In this document: piece by piece, positions 23,272-35,565 of the stretch
Position numbering within the stretch: the first letter of the stretch is position 1
How the letters are laid out: each line of letters begins with the position of its first letter
Assembly: GCF_020497125.1 (NCBI RefSeq)
Contig: NC_059077.1
Span: 35,539,340 to 35,603,339 of the forward strand
Reading direction: 5' to 3'
DNA from: Mauremys mutica
Taxonomy: Eukaryota; Chordata; Testudines; Geoemydidae
Length of the DNA stretch: 64,000 bases
Translations under genes and position numbers: made by a program
The notes under the pieces: generated by a model
What the model saw: the letters and a program-made list of their open reading frames with translations, nothing else
What the model was told of the DNA's origin: nothing
Database searches by the model: none

Positions 23272-23558
23272 GGGTATGTCTGCACTGTAATCAGAAGTGT
23301 GATTGTAACATGTGTAGACAAACAAGAGCTAGCTTTAATCTAGCTAGTGCAAGTACCAACTGTAGTGAGGCCATGGACTTCAGTGCAGGCTAGCCACCTG
23401 AGTAAATAATCAGGGTCCCAGGCAGGCTTGCACAGCGTGCAGTGAATCCCATGCTACCACAACTTCATTGCTATTGGTATTTACGCTAGCTATATTTAAG
23501 TTAGTTTGGGTATGTCTACATATGCTGCAATTACACCTCCGATTGCAGACACATACCC
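23272..23558. mobile_element. Harbinger-type hairpin MITE
   Basis: Starts GGGTATGTCTGCACTG and ends TGCAGACACATACCC. The halves are imperfect inverted repeats with internal copies (agctagctttaatctagct near the left, tttgggtatgtctacata near the right). Flanks TAA and TAG are compatible with a 3-bp TNA duplication. It sits within an older repeat whose pieces flank it (aggtgcttctaa and ggtccctgcccaaagaactt). Confidence 0.8.
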
Positions 23559-23700
23559 TAGGAAGACACTGAAAGACATGGTCCCTGCCCAAAGAACTTA
23601 CAATCTAAATTTACAATGAACGAGAAAGAATTTGTATACTTCAAAGTACACTTAGTGCCATTGGAGAGAGACCTGGAGAACTGAAAAGAAGAACCCAGTG
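23559..23700 (-). repeat. Fragment of an old SINE/LINE-like repeat
   Basis: The phrase catggtccctgcccaaagaacttacaatct belongs to an old dispersed repeat of amniotes. It is probably the continuation of the sequence before 23272. Family not assigned with certainty. Confidence 0.4.
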
Positions 23701-23864
23701 TGCATGGATGGCAGTGAAAAAGGTGACAGGAATACTGAGGCATCAGCAATTAAGTAACAAACCCAAAGGAAAAGTGTATGCTGCACGTGTTTGTCACTGC
23801 CCATTCTATGATTTGGAAATAGTGGTGCTTATGGAGATAGAAGAAAAGAAGATACACGTACATA

Positions 23865-23990
23865 TATCATACAAGAACATCTGGATGACCTTGTAAACTG
23901 GAGTAATAGAAATGGGATGAAACTTAATAGTGCATAGTATTTAATATTTAAATTTAATAGTGCAAAGTTGTGGGCACCTCCAACCCTGTG
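23865..23990 (+). mobile_element. CR1 LINE fragment (reverse-transcriptase end)
   Basis: The phrase gaacatctggatgaccttgtaaactggag followed by atgaaacttaatagtgca matches the same segment of the long CR1 at 43520-43580. Confidence 0.8.
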
Positions 23991-24108
23991 TAAAAGTTAA
24001 CATGAATTGAGAAGTGAAGTGACAATAAATGAAGATGATAAACAGTAGGGAGTGGATGGGGGGGTTAGGAAGGATGGGAGTAGCAGTAATACAATTATGT
24101 GGTTATTC

Positions 24109-24375
24109 AGGCTTGGTCTACACTACAGACAGAACTATATAATTATGTCACTCGGGGTGTGGAAGATCATAGTTACACTGATCTATCCCTCCGCCCTGTG
24201 CAGACAGCGCTATGTTGACAGAAGGGCTTCTTCCATCGACACAGCTTCTGCCTCTCGGGAAGGTGGAGTACCTACACCGATGGGAGACGTTTTCCTGTTG
24301 GCATAGGTGGCATCTTCACTAAACACTACAGTGGCGCAGCTGCACTGCTGCAGCGCTGAATGTGTAGACAAGCCC
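24109..24375. mobile_element. MITE with AGGCTTGGTCTACAC / GTGTAGACAAGCCCT ends
   Basis: This is a nearly complete copy, 267 bp. Its interior (ctgcctctcgggaaggtggagtacctacaccgatgggag) matches the split element at 18206-18915. No target duplication could be seen, so the superfamily is open. Confidence 0.7.
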
Positions 24376-26195
24376 TCAATTTAAGGCATTTGAACATCTT
24401 TGGTGGTTTTTAAGTGTAGAAAAATGAAACAGATCAAGTTAAAAATTGTGAAAATAATGATCTCATTGCAGGTATCATATAAGTAAGTGTTCACAAGAGA
24501 CTTGAATGAGACTAGAGGAGAGCATCAGACATCTGTCAAGCAGAATATTCCAAAGGTCTTTACAGAAAGAAGATGAAAAGTAAGATTTAATTGCAAGTGG
24601 TAACAGCTCAATGGGAGGAAAAAGTAAAAGTTTTGGCTAGGAGGGGCAGTATGAGTAACCCATAATTGTGGAAAGTGCTCAGAGACGAGGCAATGACTGC
24701 TGGAGTAGAATAAGCAGGAAAATGAGTAAGTAGATATGAAGTCAGGGAAATAGGGGGACGAAGAAATACTTGGAAGTCTCGAATGGCAATGCGGGAATGC
24801 CTCGGTGATGCCGTATGCTTAGCAATAGTTAAGAAGCAACGGAGAGTCCTGTGGCATCTTATAGTCTAGAAAAATGTCAGACTATACCCCTCTACCCCTC
24901 TAATAGTTAAGAAGTCTTTGTAGTGCTACAATTTGGCACATTCCTTGGAAAAGTTTCTTATAAGTACTTTTTTGGAATTGAATTTACAAAAGATCTTACA
25001 AAAGCAAAAACATTTCAAATATTGTTATTACAGCATATAAGCAGATAGTGAGAGATGAAGACATTCATCCTTATGACATCACCAGTCACAACACACAAAA
25101 GTGAGCAGGAATCCAACTGTAAATTGTGTTGTATGTTCCAGCTTATAAACACCCCATTGCACACCATTACACACGTAAGTTTGAACTACAAGGCTACAGA
25201 ACCACTAAGAAGTTCTGATGGAATCAGAGTAACCATGAGAGCAGAAGATGAGTAGTTTGTTATGTCATCAAAACTCTGAGATGTTTGTATAGGGACATTC
25301 ATAGTTTTCCTGTGTAGCTTGTGTATTACAAAAACTCTCAGAACAAAACCTTTGTTGCCTCCTCAACAGTGGCTGAGTTATGTTTATGATAATGGAGGTT
25401 TTTCTTGTACCTTAGCTAAGTTTTATTGCTTTAAAAAGTTGGTGATTTTTAAAAGTTTAGCCTTAACTTGTATTTTTCCTGGTTTTCTAATGTTTGGGTA
25501 TTTTGAACAATATTGTTCGCTTCTTTTTCCCCTTTAAATCATTGATACTTTCTCAACATAAACTTCAGCATATACAAATTTTTTTTCTGACATTTTTCTA
25601 ATTTTTAAAGTTCTGAAGGAAACATCCTCATACTTCTAAATAGGAAGCTATTTATTCTCTATTATATCGTAAGTGTGCTATTTATATGTTGGCCTTATAT
25701 TTAGTAGAACTATACCAGTTTCCTCAAAACTATCGCTGAAGTCTTAACAAAACTTCAGTCCAGCTGGTTCAGTGATAGGTGTGATGGGAGGGATAATTCT
25801 GTATATCTGTGCATGGAGTGGCTGTGAGGATAAATTTGTGTGTGAAGTCCAGCTTGTGTTTGTAGGGAAAAATTGGAAGTAGTCTGTTGTGGGCTGTGGG
25901 AGAATTGTGGTTTCGTGTTTGCACTTGCTGGAGAAAGAAGGTTCTGTGTGTTTGAACAGGTTGAAGTGAAGTGCTTAGGAGGATTGCGTTTCTATGTATG
26001 CTGGAGAAACAGCTGTACCAGAATACCGAAACAGCTTCTGAGATGTATTAGAACCTTGGCCCAATTATTGCTGTCATGAAGAATTTCCTGAATGTTGTCA
26101 GATCATGAAGAAGTTCCAAAATCTCATCAAATGACTAGTGATTAACTTGAAAACTAACATTTAACATCTAGCCCTATTTGCTAGATCTCATCAAG
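24376..26195. other. Intronic sequence, nothing certain
   Basis: A short phrase at about 24838-24870 (agcaacggagagtcctgtggcatctta) resembles a dispersed turtle repeat tail. The remainder was not recognised. Confidence 0.45.
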
Positions 26196-26565
26196 TATTC
26201 ATAGATTCCAAGGCCAGAAGGGACCATTGGGATCATCTAGTCTGACCTCCTGTATAACACAGGCCACAGAACTTCCCCAAAACAATTCCCAGAGCAGATA
26301 TTTTAGAAAAAACATCCCATCTTGATTTAAAAATGATCCATGATGGAGAATTAATCACAACTCTTGGTAAATTGTTCCAATGGTTGCCTACTCTCACCAT
26401 TCAAAACTTAGATCTTATTTCCAGTCTGAATTTGTCTAGCTTCAGCTTCCAGCCATTGGATCACATTAAACTTTTCTCTGCTAGATCAAAGAGCTTATTA
26501 TTAAATGTTTGTTCCCTATGTAGATATTTATAGACTGTAATCAAGTTACCCCTTAACTTTCTCTA
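26196..26565 (-). mobile_element. CR1 LINE 3' end, minus strand
   Basis: Begins catagattccaaggccagaagggaccattgggatcatctagtctgacctcc, the reverse complement of a CR1 3' terminus, and runs into the UTR and the end of the ORF. It shares this end type with the copy at 32772. Confidence 0.9.
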
Positions 26566-27370
26566 AATAAAACAAAGTTGAAGATTTTAGACCAACTGGT
26601 TTTTAGATAGGATTTGACTAGAAACTAGAAAAAAATTCATGTATTTTAAACCACTTGTATTTCATCGTTTCCATCTCAATGTTAATTGATTCATGTTCAA
26701 TTTATTTTTTAAAGTCTTCCCTGACCTAACACAGTACATACAAACTTTCAAGCCCAGTGGGCATTTGAGGGATTTAGAATATAGGGTGAAGAAAAGGGAG
26801 ACTAGAGTGTAAAAATGGGCCTCCCAACAGAAATCAGTGCAATTTTATAACTATGGAGAGACTGTCATCTCTCCACATTTCCTCATAAAGAAATAGGATC
26901 TAAAAAAATCCAACAACCACCACCCCACCACGTCTTTACAATATATTCTAATACTAAATGTGCTTTTCTGAATGATTGGTATGTTTTGAGTAGAAGCTAT
27001 ATTACAACACAAAGCTTTACAGTTTGATTTCAATAACAGCTTTTTGTTGGGTGCTAGTTTAGCTACAGTTGAAGTAACTGAAGCAATCAAACTTCATAGA
27101 TTTATCAACAGTTTATCTGCACTCTTAAATCTTTCCAGTTTAACTACTGCTAGTCTGTTAGCGTTGTCTTGAGCATTCTCACACTGTCAGCAAGTAATAA
27201 TTCATGGCCTGCTCCCGCAGTCTTTATTTATGTGCGTATTCCTACCAACTTCAACTATTCAAGCAAAAAAGTCTGCAGACTCAGGCCCACAGCCAAGAAA
27301 TACCATACAATATATTATTTTTTTATGGATAGATGATTTCTGTCTCTACTGTTGTCAATTTGGCACTTTT
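26566..27370. other. Intronic sequence, nothing recognised
   Basis: AT-rich, no repeat or gene identified. Confidence 0.5.
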
Positions 27371-27565
27371 TAGGGGAGAGGGATAGCTCGGTGGTTTGAA
27401 CATTGGCCTGCTAAACCCAGAGTTGAGAGTTCAATCCTTGAGGGGGCCACTTAGGGATCTGGGGAAAAATCAGTACTTGGTCCTGTTAGTGAAGGTAGGG
27501 GGATGGACTCAATGACCTTTCAGGGTCCCTTCCAGTTCTATGAGATAGGTATATCTCCATATATT
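27371..27565 (+). repeat. tRNA-derived SINE of cryptodiran turtles (PolIII/SINE)
   Basis: The head GGGGAGAGGGATAGCTCGG has the A box at about 27384-27394 and the B box GAGTTCAATCC at 27427-27437. The body (gagggggccacttagggatct and tcagtacttggtcctg) and tail (gataggtatatctccat) follow the family known from tortoises and other cryptodires. It gives direct support for the host group. Confidence 0.92.
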
Positions 27566-29318
27566 ATGAAATACATTTAATTAAAAACCACAAAACAGGT
27601 ATTTTACTTAACTAAGCTGACTCATATTGGTACAAGTCCCAAAACACAGTAGAAATTAAGTGGGAAGAACAAACTAGGTTTGCAAGGAATATGTAGGATA
27701 GCATGGGATAGTTGATTTTCTCACTTTGTTAGACTTCCATAATGTTTGAGAAAAATATAAAATGTCTATGTTATTAGATACAAAACATGACTCTTACAGG
27801 AAATGGCACAAAATAAAACATTGATGGCATCTTCTCAGGAATTAATAAACCTCAATCCACTGTTAAATATGCTAATAGCTTTTTCAACAGCAAGAACTCA
27901 TACTAATGTTACAGCAAAACTGTTAAATCATTTTTATTCTCAAAATAATCAGTTGCTGCTTTGTGTGTACCATCATATAGGGATCATCTCAGTAAAGAAT
28001 TTCTAGCTTCTAAGAGGACAATACACAGTATATTATCTGTAACCTGAGACTACAGAATCTACTTGCATGCTTGTGACTGACCACAGCAGTCGGAAGTATA
28101 CATAAGACCTGATTTTTTTTCTCATTTACATTAATTTTACCCTGGTCCAATACCCTGGACTTCAGTGAAGTTACTCCTGATTCACATCAGTATGAGTGGA
28201 GAATCAACCCCATTGATGTCAATGGAATTAATCCCGATTTATTCCAGGGTGGCAGGAGAATCAACTCTTTTGTCCTTTCAGAAGACTCCTGTTTATAAGT
28301 CCCTGAAGAGGGGCTAATTTTCACTTTCCTCCTTCCAAACCAAACATGAATGCTGACTCTGCAATGATCTAACCGCCAGATGGCAAAATGGCTTCCTTTA
28401 AGTGACTAGAGAGGCTATATTAACTTGCTCTCTAACTCCTCTATTTCAAAAGGTACCATCATCCTTCCTCTTTCACATCAGTTGCACAATTTTCAAAGAA
28501 AAAAGAGACCATCATGTGATAGCATCTGAGGGGTGAATTGCAGCAAAATCACTCCACAAAAACTCAGTTAATAAGGTAAACTATAATTGCATTTAATGAA
28601 AATGAAACAAGCATGTTCTAAGAGAACAGTTTTCCATCGGAAATGCTGATTTGACTAAATTGAAATGTTCTATGGGAACATGTAGCTTTTGTCAAAACGT
28701 CCAATAGAGACCATTCAGACAGACAGCCTGGTCAGCTCCTGACTTGTTTCCAGGAGCTGGTCAGTTTGCAGTTCGGTGGTCTGGCTCCCTGGGCTCTCAG
28801 GCTACTTGACTGTTCAACTAGTGGGTGGCGGGGCTTTTGGGTTAGCCAGCTTGTGGGCTACATGGCTCCCTGGCTCTGCTCTCTGGTGAGCTGGCTCCCA
28901 GTTCTCCATTTCCAAACTAAATAAATCTGGAAATGCAAAATTTTCAGCAGAATGGAAACTCTGGTCCCCACATAGCGATCTCTGCTTACCAATAATAAGT
29001 AACTAAAAGTCATTCTGATTGCATAGCTGCACTCTAAGTACACCTATTTCGGATTTAACCAAGAATTTACCTCACAGTGAATTGCTTTTTTATTTTGGTA
29101 TTTCTCCTCATTAATATAAATGTCATGCCAATGTTATTTAATTCAAAAGCCGATATCATGCAGCAGTTGCAGGCTCTGCTGCTGAAACACCAGTATCCTT
29201 TGTGAAGTTAGGAATGAGAGGCAGCCTTAAGTGATGTCAAATTATTTTATTACTGCAAAACAAACAATTAATTCTTCTCATTTTTTCTCATTAAAAGCAA
29301 TGATCTGTTTCCATTATA
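27566..29318. other. Intronic sequence with an old palindromic repeat
   Basis: 28140-28265 carries cttcagtgaagttactcctga and ccattgatgtcaatgga, parts of the dispersed palindrome. 28740-28890 is a local GC-richer block with repeated ggctccctgg phrases. Nothing else was recognised. Confidence 0.45.
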
Positions 29319-29421
29319 GAATAACAGAATCATTCAAATGTAGGCCTGGAAGAAACCTCAAGAAGTCATCAAGTCCAGCCCCCTGAGCAGAGGAAGGACC
29401 AAGCAGAGGCAGGACCTAGAC

Positions 29422-31015
29422 CAGGGGTCTCAAACTCAAATGACCCCGAGGGCCGCATGAGGACTAGTGCATTGGCCCGAGGGCCGCATCACTGACACGC
29501 CCCCTTGCTGCCCCTGGCCCCACCCCCAATCCACCCCTTCCATGAGGCCCCGCCCCTGCCCTGTCTCTTCTCCACCTCCTCCCCTAAGCGCGCGGCTCCC
29601 CACTCCTCCCCCCTCCCTCCTGGAAAGTGCTAAGCGCCACCAACAGCTTTTTCAATGCACTCTTCCAATCCTTGAAATATGTCACGTCCCGTTGTGATAC
29701 CCTTCAGTGGCATTAAGTCTAGCAATTCTTCAGTTATATTCAAATTGCAGTCCACACCTCTAATGAACAGTGCACACTGTGCGGTATCTGATACATCTGT
29801 ACTCTCATCAAGAGCAATTGAAAATACTTCAAAGTCTTTTGCCATTTGAATCAATTGTTTTTGCACATTATCAGCTAAATCCGTTATCCTGCAGGCAACT
29901 GTATTTGCAGACAAGCTTATGCCTTCAAAAATTTTCTTCCTATCAGGACATAAAATTTCACTGGTCTTCATAAGACATTCTTTTATGAATAAGCCTTCTG
30001 TAAAAGGTCACGATGATTTAGCTATCATTTCGCTTATCACAAAACTTGCTCTTACTGAATCTTCGCTAGACTTGTTAATCCCTGAAAATAAATTTCTTTG
30101 CTTGGCAAATGCTGCTTTAAGTTGCTGAACTTTTTCCTCTCGGATTTTTCCGGTGAATGCATCATATTTTTCACCGTGCATTGTGTCATAGTGCCGATGC
30201 ACGTTAAACTCCTTGGGAACAGCAATCGTTTGCTGACAAATAAGGCATTGAATTTTATCTTTTACCTCTGTGAAAAAATATAAATTCTCCCATTTGTCTT
30301 GGAAAACTCTCTTTTCTTCCATGAGTGTTCTTTTTTTTGACGAAGTCATTTCCAAGCAGCTTTAATAAATATATACACTCAGTAATGCACCTCACTCAAA
30401 GGACAAAACACGCACTTAGATTTACTGCCTAAGGCTCTGGGAGGGAGTTTGGGTGGGGGAGGGGGTCTGGAGTGCAGGCTCTGTGCTCGGTGCAGGCTCC
30501 AGGCTGCGGCAGGGGGTGGGGGTGCAGGCTTTGGGACGGAGTTTGGGGATAGGAGGGGGTGCAGGGGTGAGGGCTGTGGGGCTGAGGGTGAGGGGTTTGA
30601 GGCATTGGAGAGGCTCGGGGCATTGGAGAGTCTCAGGACTAGGGGAAGGGCAGCCTGCCCTGGCCCTAGTGCAGGGGGGCGCTAGGACCCTGCGGCAGCA
30701 GGTGATGCCGGAAGCCGGCATAGCGGAGGAGTGGAGTCAGCGTGAGCTCCCGGGCGGTGAGGGGGCAGCAAGTGGGGGCTGGTAGACACTGGGGGGAGGC
30801 GCTTGGGGGCGGCAGGTGGGGCCAGGGGAGAGACCCGGCCCCAAACATTGGGGAGCAGCGCGCGGGGAACTTAGGCACAGAAAATAACTCGGGGAGGGGG
30901 GCGGGGGTGAGGGGAGTTTGGCGGCGACAGGAAGTAACTGGGGGAGCTCCGCGGGCCGCAGGGAAGAGCTCCGAGGGCCGCATGCGGCCCGCGGGCCGCA
31001 TGTTTGAGACCCCTG
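29422..31015. mobile_element. hAT transposon, internally deleted, perfect 8-bp duplication
   Basis: CAGGGGTCTCAAAC at 29422 and GTTTGAGACCCCTG ending at 31015 are perfect inverted ends. ACCTAGAC flanks at 29414-29421 and 31016-31023. The 1594-bp element keeps the N-terminal third of its transposase on the minus strand between GC-rich non-coding arms (29470-29630 and 30430-31000). Confidence 0.95.
29630..30355 (-). pseudogene. hAT transposase N-terminal part (BED zinc finger), truncated
   Basis: From ATG at 30355 the frame encodes a BED-like zinc finger (C-x2-C in CLICQQ, then HRHYDTMH), a linker, and the start of the hAT catalytic domain (FSIALDESTDVSDTAQ with the first catalytic Asp region, then ITEELLDLMPLKG). 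One in-frame TGA interrupts it just after 30008; the frame continues on both sides. It ends at the junction near 29640, so most of the catalytic core and the C-terminal dimerisation region are missing. It resembles the Charlie-like transposases from which GTF2IRD2-type host proteins derive. Not a host gene as far as seen. Confidence 0.85.
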
Positions 31016-32771
31016 ACCTAGACCATCCCTGACAGTTGTTTGTCCAACCTGTCCTTAAAAACCTCCAATGATGGGGATTCCACAACTTCCCTTGGAAGCC
31101 TGTTCCAGAGCTTAACTACTCTTACAGTTAGAAAGTTTTTCCTAATGTCTGACTTGAATCTCCGTTGCTGCAGATTAAGCCCATTATTTCTTGTCTTCCC
31201 TTCAGAGGACATGGATCACTATCCTCGTTATAAGAGCCCTCAATATATCTGAAGACAGTTATCCAGTCCTCTTTCAGTCTTCTTTTCCCAAAACTAAACA
31301 TGCCCAGGTTTTTTTGTTTGTTTGTTTTTCCCCGCAAGCCAGGTTTTCTAAACTTTTTATCATTTTCGCTGCTCTCCTCTGGACTCTCTAATGTGTACAA
31401 ATCTTTCCTAAAGTGTGGAGCTCTGATTGGCACAGTACTCCAGCTGAGGTTCTAATGAGTACAGAGGGACAAATACCTCCTGTACACCCCCGAATATTAG
31501 CCTTTTTTTTTTTTTTGGAACTGCAGCATGTTGTTGACTCATGTTCATATGTGATCCACTATAACCTCCAGATCCTTTTCAGCAGTACTACAACATAGCC
31601 AGTTATTTCCCATTTTGTAGTTGTGCATTTGATTTTTCCTTCCAAAGTGTAGGTTTTTTGCATTTGTCTTTATTAGATTTCATCATGATGATTTCAGACC
31701 AACTCTCCAATTTGGCATTTTGAATTCTAATCCTGTCCTCCAAAGTGCTTACAACCTGGTGCAATCCATACATTTTATAATGATACTTTCCATTCCATTA
31801 TACATGTCATTAATGAAAATATTGAGCAGTACCGGACCCAGAACTGACCCCTGTAGGACACTACTGGATAGCAGATTGATAGCAAACCATTGATAAACTA
31901 CAATCCTTGAGTTTTTCAAGCAGTTGTGCACCCACTTTATAGTAATTTCATCTAGTCTGCATTTCCCTGCTTTGCTTATGAGACTACCACATGGAACTAT
32001 GGCAAAAGCCTTATTAAAATCAAGATATATCATATCTACTGCTTCCCTCCATCCACTAGGCCAGTATCCCTGTCAAAGAGGAAAACTAGGTGGGTTTGGC
32101 ATGATTTCTTCTGGTCAAATCCATGCTGGCTATTTCTTATAATACTGTTATCCTCCAGGTGGTTACAAATCTTTCCAGGTATTACAGTTAGGCTGAATGG
32201 TTTACAATTCCCTGGGTCCTTTTTGTTCCTTTTTTTGAAAGATAGGTACTATTTTGCCCTTCTCTAGTCTTCTGAAACCTCATCTGTCCTCCATGAGTTC
32301 TCAAAGATAATTGCTAGTGGTTCTGAGATTGGTTCAGATGGTTCCTTAAGTACCTTAGCATGGATTTCAGCCGCCCCTGCTGACTTGAATACATCAAATT
32401 TACCTTCTTTAACAAGTTCCTTTTGTTTCTATTTGTGTTCCTTCCCCTTTATTGTTAATATTAATTGTGTTGAGTATCTGGTCACCATTAACCTTTTTAG
32501 TGAAGACTGAAGCCTTCTTGATGTCATTAGATAGTTGCTCTCATTCCCCACTAAGTAGACGACCTACACTTTCCTTCATCTTTCTCTTGCTGTTAACATA
32601 TTGAAAGAACCTCTTCCTATTGCCTTTTATGTCCCTTTCTAGGTGTAACTCATTTTGTGCCTTAGCATTTCTGATGTTGTCCCTATATTCTTCTGTACTC
32701 CTCCTTAGCAATTCATCCATGTTTCCATTTTGTGTAGGATTCCTTTCTGATTTTCAGGTCATTCAAAAGCT

Positions 32772-33030
32772 CCTTTAGATTCCCAGGCTAGAAGGGACCA
32801 TTGTGATCATCTAATTTGCCCCCCTACCCCGTATATAATAGGCCATATAACTTTTTCTAAGTAATTCCTAGATCATCTCTTTTTTAAAAACATCCAATCT
32901 CGATTTAAAAATTGTCAGTGATGGAGAATCTACCATGACCCTTGATAAATTATTCCAATGGCTAATTACTCTCAGTGTTAAAAATTTACACCTTATCTGC
33001 AGATTGAATTTGTCTAGATTCACCTTTCAT
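32772..33030 (-). mobile_element. CR1 LINE 3' end, minus strand
   Basis: Starts tttagattcccaggctagaagggaccattgtgatcatc, a CR1 3' terminus, and runs to about 33030. It abuts the preceding CR1 but is a separate copy, since it begins with its own 3' end. Confidence 0.85.
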
Positions 33031-33640
33031 CACCATCCTGGTTTGAAATGATGACACTGAATAAAAATTTCAAAGGTGCCCAAGTGACTTATGCATCTAA
33101 GGTGCCTAATTGATTTAGGATTATAAATCATCTAGGCTCTTTTGACAATTTTATTCGCTGATCCCAACACTCCCAAAGCTCCCCAATGTTCTGTGTTGGA
33201 GCTGGAGCATTCCAGGAGTTTTTACTTGTGCAATTTTCCTGTCAATTCTTTCATAAGAGACAGGGTTTGTCCCCTCACAGCAATGGCCAGGGCTTGGTTC
33301 AACTTTCAAACCACTAGAGACCAAGGCAAGCCCCACAGATCCAGACTTCCAAGGATTCCCATGCCAGCCACTTCCTCTGCACAAAGGATGATTCTAAATT
33401 GCCAGGAAATGGATGGATCTCAGTGCATATTAATTCAACATTCACAATTAGCAGGAAATATATTCTGTCCCACCAGATCAGTACATTAGTTAATATGTGC
33501 TACCGTGACAGGGGGCCACACAATGAGAAAAAAAGATAGATTAGATAGACAGAACATCAAGCTGTCATGTCAGAGACCTTATAGGGTGCACACACATCAG
33601 CATGAAAGATATTTTAGTGAGAAAGAAGAGCAGTATGAAG
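33031..33640. other. Intronic sequence, nothing recognised
   Basis: Between two CR1 copies. No gene or repeat identified. Confidence 0.5.
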
Positions 33641-34008
33641 GGAAAAATGAGGGGGGATTTGATAGCTGTTTTCAACTACCTGAAAGGGGGTTCCAAAGAG
33701 GATGGATCTAGACTGTTCTCAGTGGTACCCGATGACAGAACAAGGAGTAATGGTCTTAAGTTGCAGTGGGGGAGGTTTAGATTGGATATTAGGAAAAACT
33801 TTTTCACTCAGAGAGTGGTGAAACACTGGAATGGGTTACCTAGGGAGGTGGTGTAATCTCCTTCCTTAGAGGTTTTTAAGGTCAGGCTTGACAAAGCCGT
33901 GGCTGGGATGATTTAGTTGGGAATTGGTCCTGCTTTGAGCAGGGGGTTGGACTAGATGACCTCCTGAGGTCCCTTCCAACCCTGATATTCTATGATTCTA
34001 TGATTCTA
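33641..34008 (+). mobile_element. CR1 LINE 3' end
   Basis: 5'-truncated copy with the ORF end ([21 protein letters not shown], frame 33602-33856) and a complete 3' UTR ending ctatgattctatgattcta. It reads close to the family pattern, hence relatively young. Confidence 0.93.
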
Positions 34009-34294
34009 GGGGATGATATTTCTGAATAACCTCTCCACTTCTAAGTAAAATATTTAGTGTAGTTGCATATTGTTTTCTTATATATAAACTAAGACATTCA
34101 TATACAGTCTCACTGATTTAGAGGCTATATACTGAGATGTATTATATTTTTTTTAGCTCAGTAGAGGCCTCTAGGACATTATTCCTTCATCATTTTGCAC
34201 AATTTTGTACAAAATATAGATCTATCTATCTATAAGATCACTGCAATTTTTACTTTTATTACATTTAAAACAAAAATTAAAAAAATAAATACCT

Positions 34295-34382
34295 GGGGCT
34301 ACATCTTGCAGTCCTTATTCAGGCAAAATTATCCCTGACATCAGTGAGGGTTTTGTTTGAGAAAGCTCTGAGGATTGCATAG
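34295..34382. repeat. Remnant of an old palindromic repeat
   Basis: The two arms, gcagtccttattcaggcaaaa and gggttttgtttgagaaagc, flank tccctgacatcagtgag. The same arrangement recurs at 46322-46410. Confidence 0.5.
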
Positions 34383-35559
34383 TCTGGTCAATAGTTTGAG
34401 ACTGTTAACACTATTCCATTTTATCTAGTTTTAATACAAGATAGCTAGAAAAAATTAGCACTTATTATCACTTTCACCTGTACTGTATGGATTGGAATGA
34501 TTCAATCAAAAAGCTTGTAGATTTATGGCAAAAACAAAAAACTTTTATAAGCTAAAGATCAATTATGTTAACTTGACAAGTTTGACAACTAAATATGTAT
34601 CTAATTAGTATTACACATCTCAGTGAAAGCACTTAGGAAATAACACTGCTTAATTCTAAGCAATAATAAAAATATTGTAGAATTTTACTTTAATGGTCCC
34701 AAAACACCATAGTTTACTATAGTGTCAGTGCAGGGTTCTGAACCATTACTCTAAAATACTGTAGGTTTTTTATATCCATAATAAGGTATGACATAGGAAG
34801 GAGAGTTAGAAAAAGGTAGGGAATTCACTAACAAGCTAAATTTGTGTATTTGTATAGCTACTAGAACATTTGCCCTTCCTGTGTTAATCAAGCTCCACAA
34901 AGTTCACTCAGTTTAGTAATGAGAATAATTAAACAACAGAGGATACAACCTTGACAATTACCAGATGATAAATTTAACAAGAAAACAAAACACACTGTAT
35001 TGACTGCTAATGTAGTCAACTTTCATTTTTCTGAGTGGAGAAAAAATGCATAATCCATAATGCAGCGCAGAATCTCACTTTATGTCACTTTAGCTGCTGT
35101 CTGTCTTTTCTGTGGACAGTCATCCATGAGCAATCAGTCTTTTAGTGCAACAAAACCCATGAACTGTGTATACATATCCAAAAATAGCCAGTGAAAACTA
35201 CCATTTTCATTTTACCTATGAGACTACAAATCTGCAAGTTTGATTTCAGCAACTAAAGTTATAATTCAGATCAAGTGTCACATATTAAATAGCGTCTCAA
35301 GTGAATTAAAAGTATTATTAAATGTGACTAATTAATAATCTACGTTCCTTATTCAATAAGAAGGAACACAATGTTGTACAAGGAGTAGCACACTAATTTT
35401 GTTTTTTGCTATAAACTATTCAATTAATCTTAACAGCTGAGCATTTCTAGTACCCATGCAAAATCTGTCAAAACAGCATTAAATACAGCCACTTTTTCAG
35501 TGTGTTTGTGTGTGAGAATGAGGGTGTAGGGTGAGATCATCAGAAAAAAAAACAAAAAA

Positions 35560-35565
35560 CATTAC
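35560..35565 (-). other. Splice donor of the PDE4D exon
   Basis: Reading the minus strand, the exon ends ...ACAATTTG and is followed by GTAATG. Without splicing the frame runs into TGG TAA at once, so a donor here is needed for a long product. The phase matches the mammalian exon. Confidence 0.85.

Larger units (their letters stand above)
29319..32770 (-). mobile_element. CR1 LINE, minus strand, split by a hAT element
   Basis: The 3' terminus is at 29319 (agaataacagaatcattcaa) and the copy continues beyond the hAT at 31016. Positions 32033-31749 encode a degraded reverse transcriptase with MIYLDFNKAFAIVPCGSL and VLQGSVLGPVLLNIFINDM; the catalytic FADD motif is altered (KCMDC). Upstream at 32640-32480 the linker region before the RT is recognisable. 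The copy is 5'-truncated and lacks an endonuclease. Two T-rich runs (31318-31332 and 31501-31516) lie within it. Confidence 0.9.

Noticed and set aside
24109..24375. 8-bp target duplication around this MITE
   Set aside because: Flanks GGTTATTC-like and CAATTTAA do not match at any offset tried, so no superfamily was assigned.
30422..31085. Several overlapping long frames on both strands
   Set aside because: GC-rich arm of the hAT element; frames are low-complexity Pro/Gly/Arg strings caused by composition.
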